From contig CAKPJK010000008.1 of assembly GCA_934162615.1 (NCBI GenBank), positions 1 to 47,360 of the forward strand: 47,360 nucleotides of DNA, written 5' to 3'. The notes beneath the pieces are model-generated. The model did no database searches. It was not told the DNA's origin and was given only the letters and a program-made list of their open reading frames with translations. A program made the translations under genes and the position numbers. Positions within the stretch are counted from its first letter, which is position 1. Every line of letters begins with the position of its first letter. The DNA is from an uncultured Clostridia bacterium. GTDB taxonomy: Bacteria > Bacillota > Clostridia > TANB77 > CAG-508. Shown here piece after piece: positions 40,749 to 47,360 of the stretch.

Positions 40749-41508
40749 CTACACCAAGCTCCTTCCATAAGCAGTCAAAATATCTGCTGAATTTAGGACT
40801 TTGTCTGCAATTTATTGGTGTTCTATTTTCCATTTCAAAATCAATTTTATGGATATCTTTTATTGTTCCGGGTCTTTTGCTTAATACAAGTACTCTGTCT
40901 GACATACTTATTGCTTCTGATATATCATGTGTTACGATTAGTGCCGTAATTTTTTCTTTTCTTAATATTGAATAAATATCTTCTGTTACCATTATTCTTG
41001 TTTGATAATCTAATGCAGAAAACGCTTCATCTAAAAGTAATATTTTGGGCTTTACGGCAAGTGTTCTAATTAGCGCAACTCTTTGTCTCATTCCACCTGA
41101 TAATTCTGATGGATATTTGTTTTTGAAATCGTATAAGTTATATTTTTTTAGTAGTTCTTTTACATATTCAATATTTTCTTTAGTCTTTATTCCTTTTATT
41201 TCTAGCCCAAATAGTGTGTTACTTAATATATTTCTCCATTCTAATAGACAATCTCTTTGTAGCATATATCCTATTTTTGGAGATATTCCGCTGATTTTTT
41301 CTCCTTCTATGTAGATTTCTCCTTCTGTTTTTTCTTCTAGACCTGCTATTATTGAGAGTAGTGTCGATTTTCCACATCCGCTTGGTCCTATTATGCTTAC
41401 AAATTCTCCTTCTTTTATTCTGAAATTTACATTTTTTAGTGCTTGTATTTCGTCTTCTTTGTTTTGATATTTTTTTCCTATATTTTTGACTTCTAGTATG
41501 TTTTTCAT
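40738..41508 (-). CDS. ABC importer ATP-binding protein (SsuB/TauB-like)
   Basis: 256 aa. Walker A GPSGCGKST, Q-loop MLQRDCLLEWR, signature LSGGMRQR, Walker B ILLLDEAFSALD and the switch His in VTHDISEA are all intact. The LLEWRN segment is typical of nitrate/sulfonate/taurine-class ATPases. It is the first gene of the importer operon; AGGAGG precedes the ATG. Confidence 0.92.
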   Translation of the reverse strand: MKNILEVKNIGKKYQNKEDEIQALKNVNFRIKEGEFVSIIGPSGCGKSTLLSIIAGLEEKTEGEIYIEGEKISGISPKIGYMLQRDCLLEWRNILSNTLFGLEIKGIKTKENIEYVKELLKKYNLYDFKNKYPSELSGGMRQRVALIRTLAVKPKILLLDEAFSALDYQTRIMVTEDIYSILRKEKITALIVTHDISEAISMSDRVLVLSKRPGTIKDIHKIDFEMENRTPINCRQSPKFSRYFDCLWKELGVDEK

Positions 41509-41647
41509 AAATTGCCTCCTTTTATTTATCCTAATATATTTTATGTAAAATTCAAAATAGAGGTTACCTTTTATTTATATTTAATCTCCATATGAATAAT
41601 TTTCACCCAAAAGCTTCAATTGCCATTTATAATTTTTTGCAAAAAAA

Positions 41648-41682
41648 ATTCAAGCCATATTTATAACTTGAATCTTTTTTTT
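41648..41682. terminator. Terminator between the XRE regulator and the importer operon
   Basis: ATTCAAG (41648-41654) and CTTGAAT (41667-41673), with T runs on both sides; on the minus strand it follows the regulator gene. Confidence 0.7.
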
Positions 41683-41696
41683 TATATTTATTCTAT

Positions 41697-42056
41697 TTAA
41701 TATAAATTTCCATCATATTGTATTGCTTCAAACTTTGTTCTGCTAACTAACTCTGCAATTTCATATATTAATTTTTGTTGTTCTGGACTACATTTTTCTA
41801 AAACTGTATTAAAATCTTTTTTTAGATAGTTTTTTGATCTTACATTACTTCCTGTTAACAGATAACCAGGTGACACTTTTAATATTTCTGCAATTTGTGT
41901 TAGTCTATTTAAATTTAGATGCCCTTTTCCTGTTTCCACCCTACTCATATATGCTACAGAAATGTTCATTCTATCTGCAAGTTCCTCTTGCCTTAAATTC
42001 TGTTCTCTTCTTGCTTCTCTTATTCTTCTTCCTATCACAGTATAATCTGGTGCCAT
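41697..42056 (-). CDS. XRE-family helix-turn-helix regulator
   Basis: 119 aa from ATG 42056 with AAAGGAGGT; the longer frame to 42107 has no site. The HTH (about 8-62) reads IGRRIREARREQNLRQEELA and ISVAYMSRVETGKGHLNLNR, followed by LTQIAEILKVSPGYLL. The C-terminal 50 residues are helical and may dimerise. It is upstream of the importer operon but separated by a terminator, so a regulatory link is only possible. Confidence 0.88.
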   Translation of the reverse strand: MAPDYTVIGRRIREARREQNLRQEELADRMNISVAYMSRVETGKGHLNLNRLTQIAEILKVSPGYLLTGSNVRSKNYLKKDFNTVLEKCSPEQQKLIYEIAELVSRTKFEAIQYDGNLY

Positions 42057-42148
42057 AAAGCTTACCTCCTTTTGCGTAAATATATCACCTATAGGGAAAT
42101 ATGTCAATGTTTTTTTGTAATTTATTTGTAAATATTAATTTTTGTATT

Positions 42149-42769
42149 TTACATCATTTGTTGTAATCTTACTATTTCTTTTGAGACTTTTGATTTCATT
42201 TTTTTTAGTTCCTCTGTTTTTAATTCATTTATTTTTATTAGATTATATGCAAAGTTTATTGAATTACTTTTAAATTCTATGTAATTAATTTTATTATTTA
42301 TTTGATAATTGTTCGTATTCCATTTATTTTTTCCTGTGTATATTACAACTGGTATTACAATTGGATTTCTTACGTTTATGTTTTCATCTTTCTTCCATCT
42401 ATTTATTATTTTTATAGAATGCTCTAACATCTTATATGTTATATTTATATCTACTTTATGTATTTCTTTAATTATCACAAATATTTCCTTTCTTTTTATT
42501 TTACAAGTTATAATATTTTTATCTTCTGTTATATTTTCATTGTAATACGTAATATCATCATTTTCAATTTTCTCTTCAGTCCATATAAAATCATTTAAAA
42601 ATTCTTGTAGTTCTGTCTTCTTTTTCAATATTTCTATGATTTTAAACTTATGTTCATCTTTACAGTTCCCTCGTATGTACTCAAAACATTCTTCTTCTAA
42701 CCTATCTAATTTTCTTATCTTTTGATTTTCCTGACAGTCCATGTAATCGTTATATGTAAAATAACGCAT
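42149..42769 (-). CDS. Rpn-like (PD-(D/E)XK / YhgA-type) protein, probably reduced
   Basis: 206 aa. The segment EIFVIIKEIHKVDINITYKM, followed by LEHSIKIINRWKKDE and NPIVIPVVIYTGKNKWNTN, follows the Rpn/YhgA layout of beta strand, D-x-N-(M/I)-x-(Y/F)-R/K-(M/L)-L and V(I/L)P-(I/V)-V(I/L)Y-x-G. The usual E-x-Q around the catalytic site is K-E-I-H here and the N-terminal nuclease part is atypical, so activity is doubtful. AGGAGG precedes ATG 42769. Confidence 0.5.
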   Translation of the reverse strand: MRYFTYNDYMDCQENQKIRKLDRLEEECFEYIRGNCKDEHKFKIIEILKKKTELQEFLNDFIWTEEKIENDDITYYNENITEDKNIITCKIKRKEIFVIIKEIHKVDINITYKMLEHSIKIINRWKKDENINVRNPIVIPVVIYTGKNKWNTNNYQINNKINYIEFKSNSINFAYNLIKINELKTEELKKMKSKVSKEIVRLQQMM

Positions 42770-42931
42770 ACAACCTCCTTTCTGTGCCTTTACTATTAAT
42801 TTGGGATTTTGAAATTTTATTGACCTATAAATTTTATTATTAGATTTAAAATTCTAATTTAATAACTCATTTTTTGATAATACTATTTTGAATTAATTTT
42901 TTCGAAAAAACTTCCTGTTCTTATATTAACA

Positions 42932-42971
42932 TAAAAAGGTAACAATTACAATTAATTTTTGAATTGTTACC
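42932..42971 (-). terminator. Terminator of the SpoU-family gene
   Basis: GGTAACAATT (42938-42947) pairs with AATTGTTACC (42962-42971); on the minus strand TTTTTATG follows. Confidence 0.8.
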
Positions 42972-43022
42972 CAAATTATAATATTTTGTTGATTTTCTGC
43001 GTCATTTTTTGTCTTATCTAGT

Positions 43023-43814
43023 CTAATTTTGTAATTTTTTTCTAACATATTCATATAAAATAATTCCTGTTGCAACAGAAGCATTCAAACTTTCTGTCTT
43101 TCCTAACATTGGTATTTTTATTTTTTCATCTGCCATTTTTTGAATTTGTGGTTCAACACCATTTGCTTCATTACCTATAATAATCACTTTTTTATCAAAA
43201 TTGATATCATATAAGCTATTGTTTGTTTGAAGAGAACTTACAACTAGTTTAAAATTATTTTTTTGTGTTTCTTTTAGCGTTTGCTCTAAGTTTTCACATT
43301 CTATAATCTTAATTCTAAAAATTGCTCCCATTGTTGAACGTACAACTTTTGGGTTATAACAGTCAGCTGTTCCTTTTGATACTAATATTTGATTTAACCC
43401 TATACTATCAACAGTTCTAAGTATTGTTCCTAAATTTCCTGGGTCTTGTATATCGTCTAATGCAACTATTATATCTTGGCTGTAATCAATATCTTTTTCT
43501 TTGTTGTTTCTTCCTATTATTGCCATTATTCCTTGTGGTGCATTTACATCTGACATTGTTTTTAATATATTTTCAGTTACATATACACAATTATATTTTG
43601 CAATTTCATACATCAAATCTTTTGGAATTATTCCTGAATCTTCGCAATTATCACAAATTATGATTTGCTTAATATTTGCTTTCTCTTCAATTGCTTCTTT
43701 TACTAGTTTTATTCCTTCTATAATGAATTCTTGGCTTTGGTCTCTGTATTTCTTTTCTTTTAATTTTTTTACATGTTTTACAAATTCATTATCTTTACTT
43801 GTAATTACTTGCAT
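43023..43814 (-). CDS. SpoU/TrmH-family RNA 2'-O-methyltransferase
   Basis: 263 aa. An N-terminal substrate-binding domain (about 1-95) precedes the knotted SPOUT domain with VALDDIQDPGNLGTILRTVD (motif 1), IIIGNEANGVEP (motif 2) and KIPMLGKTESLNASVATGII (motif 3). It methylates a ribose in 23S rRNA or tRNA. It lies downstream of mfd on the same strand, separated by a block of palindromic repeats. Confidence 0.92.
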   Translation of the reverse strand: MQVITSKDNEFVKHVKKLKEKKYRDQSQEFIIEGIKLVKEAIEEKANIKQIIICDNCEDSGIIPKDLMYEIAKYNCVYVTENILKTMSDVNAPQGIMAIIGRNNKEKDIDYSQDIIVALDDIQDPGNLGTILRTVDSIGLNQILVSKGTADCYNPKVVRSTMGAIFRIKIIECENLEQTLKETQKNNFKLVVSSLQTNNSLYDINFDKKVIIIGNEANGVEPQIQKMADEKIKIPMLGKTESLNASVATGIILYEYVRKKLQN

Positions 43815-43834
43815 ATTTTTGCCTCCACTTGCAA

Positions 43835-43872
43835 GTTGTCAAAAGGGACGCCCCTTTTTGACAACCTTTTTT
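43835..43872 (+). repeat. GTTGTCAAAAGGG hairpin with REP-like core
   Basis: GTTGTCAAAAGGG (43835-43847) pairs with CCCTTTTTGACAAC (43852-43865, one T bulged), followed by CTTTTTTT. As a terminator it faces plus, although both flanking genes are minus. It includes GGGACG, the core word of the REP-like family. Confidence 0.6.
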
Positions 43873-43883
43873 TATTTATTTAA

Positions 43884-43951
43884 CATTGCTGTCAAAGGAT
43901 TGTCCCCTAATCCCTCCAAAAAGGGAGAAAAAGGAACGTCCCTAAATCCCT
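43884..43951. repeat. Tandem REP-like palindromes overlapping the mfd stop codon
   Basis: Two units carry GTCCCCTAATCCC and GTCCCTAAATCCC, separated by CCAAAAAGGGAG. On the minus strand the first unit reads GGGATTTAGGGACG, and its ATT-TAG supplies the last Ile codon and stop of mfd. Confidence 0.65.
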
Positions 43952-46900
43952 TTCAAAAATTCTGTTACATCATTTAAGATTTGTCTTTCATTTGTTGAAC
44001 CAATATCTAATGTAATCATAGTCTTAATACCCGGTGAGAACTTAATTCTATTCCTATAAATTTTAAGCAATTTTTGTAAATCGATTTCATATTTGCTTTG
44101 TTCAAAAGTAAATACAACAGCAGTTCTTTTGCTTGCGATTTTGCTTATACCAAATGGTTTTGCCAAATATTTTATTCTTGCAATATCTAGTAAGTTTTCT
44201 AGTTCAGATGGCATATTTCCAAATCTGTCTATGATTTCGTCTACAACATTTTGGATATCTTCTTCTTTTTTGCATAAAGCTATGTTTTGATATACTTCTA
44301 TTTTTTGTGATGAGTCCTCTATATATTCGTCTGGTATATAACTTGTTACATTTAGGTCTATTTGAATGTCTATTTCTTGTTCAACTTCTATTCCTTGCAT
44401 TTCTTTAACTACTTCGTCTAGTAATGTGCAATATGTGTCATATCCTACTTGTTCTAAGTGACCTGACTGTATTTCTCCAAGCATACTTCCTGCTCCTCTG
44501 ATTTCAAGGTCTCTCATTGCTATCTTAAATCCTGAACCAAATTCTGTGAATTCTTTTATTGCTTTTAGTCTTTTATCCGCTTCTTCTGATAACATTTTGT
44601 CTTTTCTATATGTTATATATGCATATGCCTGTCTGTCTGATCTTCCAACTCTACCACGTATTTGATATAATGCGGCTAACCCCATTCTGTCTGCATTTTC
44701 CACTATTATTGTGTTAGCATTTGCTATATCTATTCCTGATTCTAATATTGTTGTACATACTAAGACATTTGATTTTTTATCAATAAAATCTTGCATTATT
44801 TCTTCTATTTGATTTCCTGTCATTTGTCCATGTGCATAACTTACAGTTGCCTCTGGTACAAGTCTTGATATTTCGTCTGCCTTTTTCTGTATTGTGTCTA
44901 CTCTGTTATAAATATAAAACACTTGACCATCTCTTTCAAGTTCTTTTGTTATTGCCTCTTTTATAACTTCTTGGTCATATTCCAATACATAAGTTTGAAC
45001 TGGTTTTCTGTTGTGAGGTGGCTCATATATTACTGACATATCTCTTATTCCAACTATTGACATATGCATTGTTCTTGGTATTGGTGTTGCAGTCATTGTT
45101 AAAACATCTATATTTGATTTGTATTGTTTTATTTTTTCTTTCGCTTTTACACCAAATCTGTGCTCTTCGTCTATTATTAGTAGTCCAATGTCTTTGAATT
45201 CAACATCTTTACTTAATAATCTGTGTGTTCCAACTACGATGTCTACCTCACCTAATTTTAATTTCTTGATAACTTCATTTTGATATTTTGCACTTTTGAA
45301 TCTGTTTAATATTTCCACTTTTATTGGGAAGTCTTTCATTCTATCTCTGAATTCTTCATATTGTTGTTGGGCTAAAACAGTTGTTGGTACTAGGTATGCA
45401 ACTTGTTTATGGTCCATTACTGCTTTAAATGCTGCTCTTATTGCAACTTCTGTTTTTCCATATCCAACATCACCACATAAAAGTCTATCCATTGGTCTTT
45501 GATTTTCCATATCTTTTTTGACTTCTTCTATACATCTTAATTGGTCATCTGTCTCTTGATATGGGAATTGATCTTCAAATTGTTGTTGCCAAGGTGTATC
45601 TGGTCCAAAAGCATATCCTTTTGCCTTTTCTCTTTTTGCATATAATTCTATTAATTCTCTTGCAACAGCTCTTAAATTTTTCTTTACTTTTTCTTTTGTT
45701 TTTATCCAGTCTTTGCTTCCTAAACTGTTCATTGGTGGATTTATTGCATCTCCACCTGTATATTTTCTAATTGCATCTAATTGGCTTGTTGGTACATATA
45801 AAATTGCATCATCTTTATATTTTAATTTGATATAGTCTTTTGTTGTTTTGTCTGCAGTTATAGTATTTACACCAACAAAAAGTCCTATACCATAATTTTT
45901 GTGTACAACATAGTCCCCAACTTTTAAGTCTGCAAATACTACTTTTTCTCCTTCTTTAAAAGCTTGATTTGCAAATGTTTTCTTCTTTTTTCCTCCATCA
46001 ATTAAATCATCTGCTGAAATTACAACTTGATTTATTTCGTAGTTTTCAAATCCTTCTGTTATTTTTCCAACTGATATTGTTACTATATTTTCAGTTGATT
46101 TTACTATAATTGTTTTGTCTAATTTTTCTTCTATTTTGCATAGTATATCTTCTTTTTCTAGAAGTTCTTTTAATTTCTTTGCTTTTTCTTTATTTTCAAC
46201 CATTACATATATGCTTTTTTTCTCTTTGTTCCATTTATTTAAATCTTCAAATAAGTTTTCAATTTCACTCTTGTAATAATTGATTTCTCTATATTCAAAA
46301 TGATATCTTTGTGCTTGCTTTTTAGTTACTGCATCTTGTTTTTCTAAAAATATTGTGTGATATTTGCTTTCTATACTTTCAAAATCAACGCTCATTGTGC
46401 TTGTTAATGCTTCCGGTACTATTTTTTCTTTTTCTATTAAGTTTTTACTCAAGTTTTCAATATCTTGTAAGATATTCATTTCTCTTTGTTCAACTTTATT
46501 TACTTCGTCTACCATAATCAAGCATTCTTTACTCATGTAGTCGATTAATGTTTCTTGCTCTTCGTAAAATTCGTCAAAATATTTGTCTATTTTGCTTATA
46601 TAATTTCCGGCTTTTATTTGTTCAAGGTCTTCTTTTATTATTTCATCTTGCTTTCCTTCTGTTAGTTTTTGTCTGATTCTTTTACAAATATTTTCTATTT
46701 TATCGTCTAAAACATACTCATTTGCTGGATATATTTTGGCTTTTTCTAGTGTTGATATTGACCTTTGACTGCTTATGCTGAAGTTTCTGATTGAGTCAAC
46801 TTCGTCTCCCCATAGTTCAATTCTTATACCAGTTTTGTCATCTGCAGAAATGTCAACAATTCCACCTCTAACACTGAATTGTCCTCTTCCTTCTATTAAG

Positions 46901-47360
46901 TCACATCTTGAATACCCCATATTTACAAGGCCTTTTTTTATGTCTTCTAAGTTATGGATATCTCCTACTTTAAATTCTAATGTGTTTTTATATAGTGCTT
47001 TTTTTGATGGCAATCTTTGCATTAGTGCTTCTATTGTTGTTACAACTATCAAGTTTTTCTTTTCTTTTATTTTGTTTAGTGTTTCTATTCTTTCATATGG
47101 TAGGTCTTTACTTTCTGCTACATAGTCATATGTTACTACTTCTTTTTTTGGAAAGAATACTACTTTGTCTTTTTCGAATGTTTGTAGGTTTTGTACTATT
47201 TTTTTTGCTTGTATTTCGTTGTATGTTACTAGTAATATTGATTTTTTGTTGTATCCGTTTATTGCAGATACTAGTTCTGTCATTCCAACGCTAGTTAAGC
47301 CCGATATTGATATCGGACTTATTTCTTTTTCTATTTGGTTGCTTAAATCTATAAATTTTT
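43942..47360 (-). CDS. mfd: Transcription-repair coupling factor Mfd (5' end outside window)
   Basis: At least 1139 codons; the frame stays open to 47360, upstream of the Met at 47283, with residues like KFIDLSNQIEKEISPISISG typical of the region near the true N-terminus. It has the UvrB-homology part, the RNA-polymerase-interaction domain (KVGDYVVHKNYGIGLFVGV), Walker A LLCGDVGYGKTEVA, LIIDEEHRFGV, MTATPIPRTMHMS and QIRGRVGRSDRQAYAYI, then the C-terminal autoinhibitory domain. Mfd removes stalled RNA polymerase and recruits UvrA. Its last codon and stop derive from a REP-like palindrome. Confidence 0.97.
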   Translation of the reverse strand, partial: KFIDLSNQIEKEISPISISGLTSVGMTELVSAINGYNKKSILLVTYNEIQAKKIVQNLQTFEKDKVVFFPKKEVVTYDYVAESKDLPYERIETLNKIKEKKNLIVVTTIEALMQRLPSKKALYKNTLEFKVGDIHNLEDIKKGLVNMGYSRCDLIEGRGQFSVRGGIVDISADDKTGIRIELWGDEVDSIRNFSISSQRSISTLEKAKIYPANEYVLDDKIENICKRIRQKLTEGKQDEIIKEDLEQIKAGNYISKIDKYFDEFYEEQETLIDYMSKECLIMVDEVNKVEQREMNILQDIENLSKNLIEKEKIVPEALTSTMSVDFESIESKYHTIFLEKQDAVTKKQAQRYHFEYREINYYKSEIENLFEDLNKWNKEKKSIYVMVENKEKAKKLKELLEKEDILCKIEEKLDKTIIVKSTENIVTISVGKITEGFENYEINQVVISADDLIDGGKKKKTFANQAFKEGEKVVFADLKVGDYVVHKNYGIGLFVGVNTITADKTTKDYIKLKYKDDAILYVPTSQLDAIRKYTGGDAINPPMNSLGSKDWIKTKEKVKKNLRAVARELIELYAKREKAKGYAFGPDTPWQQQFEDQFPYQETDDQLRCIEEVKKDMENQRPMDRLLCGDVGYGKTEVAIRAAFKAVMDHKQVAYLVPTTVLAQQQYEEFRDRMKDFPIKVEILNRFKSAKYQNEVIKKLKLGEVDIVVGTHRLLSKDVEFKDIGLLIIDEEHRFGVKAKEKIKQYKSNIDVLTMTATPIPRTMHMSIVGIRDMSVIYEPPHNRKPVQTYVLEYDQEVIKEAITKELERDGQVFYIYNRVDTIQKKADEISRLVPEATVSYAHGQMTGNQIEEIMQDFIDKKSNVLVCTTILESGIDIANANTIIVENADRMGLAALYQIRGRVGRSDRQAYAYITYRKDKMLSEEADKRLKAIKEFTEFGSGFKIAMRDLEIRGAGSMLGEIQSGHLEQVGYDTYCTLLDEVVKEMQGIEVEQEIDIQIDLNVTSYIPDEYIEDSSQKIEVYQNIALCKKEEDIQNVVDEIIDRFGNMPSELENLLDIARIKYLAKPFGISKIASKRTAVVFTFEQSKYEIDLQKLLKIYRNRIKFSPGIKTMITLDIGSTNERQILNDVTEFLKGI

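Noticed and set aside
41509..41700. Possible TPP or other riboswitch ahead of the importer operon
   Set aside because: I looked for conserved riboswitch cores and found only AT-rich DNA and a terminator.

Overview
The window reads as chromosome of a very AT-rich, spore-forming member of the Clostridia (Bacillota), probably an anaerobic gut-type lineage. Support comes from strong AGGAGG ribosome-binding sites, sporulation-associated genes (bofA with yaaL, a BofC-like protein, a PdaA-type deacetylase), an Agr-type peptide signalling system, CdaA, a ClpE-like unfoldase and a glmS ribozyme. The standard genetic code works for almost everything. I see no tRNA, rRNA, CRISPR array, prophage or classical insertion sequence. 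Most of the window is housekeeping DNA.

Layout. 1-451: start of rpsJ (minus) with a long structured leader and a consensus promoter. 547-1347: pdaA-like. 1647-4680: a complete Agr-like system, agrA-agrC on plus converging on agrB-agrD on minus. 4866-6822: RluA-type pseudouridine synthase, a SAM methyltransferase and a small membrane protein. 6968-8750: a 55-aa membrane peptide and a GT-C-type glycosyltransferase. 8756-8936: a compound palindromic repeat. 8929-11561: uvrC and an unrecognised gene. 11662-13828: glmS ribozyme and glmS. 13861-17010: bofA, yaaL and an orphan VirD4/TraG-like ATPase. 17055-23460: minus-strand run with a heavy-metal exporter, a DUF2651-like protein, truA, cdaA, a 48-aa membrane protein, a pyrimidine-nucleoside phosphorylase, rnhB and a pilin-like protein. 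23609-25116: htrA behind four 11-bp operator-like repeats. 25251-30366: two less-known genes, clpE-like, pgsA and a BofC-like gene. 30477-35533: broken comEC, an SH3-NlpC/P60 hydrolase and ppaC. 35555-35888: a probable type I toxin-antitoxin locus. 35898-38538: hslO, a GT4 phosphoglycosyltransferase fused to rubredoxin, and an RpiB-like isomerase. 38708-41508: an SsuABC/TauABC-like importer with a frameshifted permease. 41697-47360: XRE regulator, Rpn-like protein, SpoU methyltransferase and mfd, which runs off the window.

Points that stand out: (1) a membrane sugar-phosphate transferase carrying a complete C-terminal rubredoxin domain; (2) a convergent small-RNA/toxin pair sharing a bidirectional terminator; (3) four single-base frameshifts, three in comEC and one in the importer permease, each at an in-frame CGG codon read as C-CGG; only one other in-frame CGG was found in the window by eye; (4) a split, convergent Agr system whose AgrD had to be found by hand; (5) hairpin repeats with GGGATT/AATCCC ends lying at gene ends and supplying the stop codons of uvrC and mfd; (6) a long terminal-inverted-repeat element inside the importer operon. 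All gene calls are from reading the sequence and knowledge of the families; no search was run.
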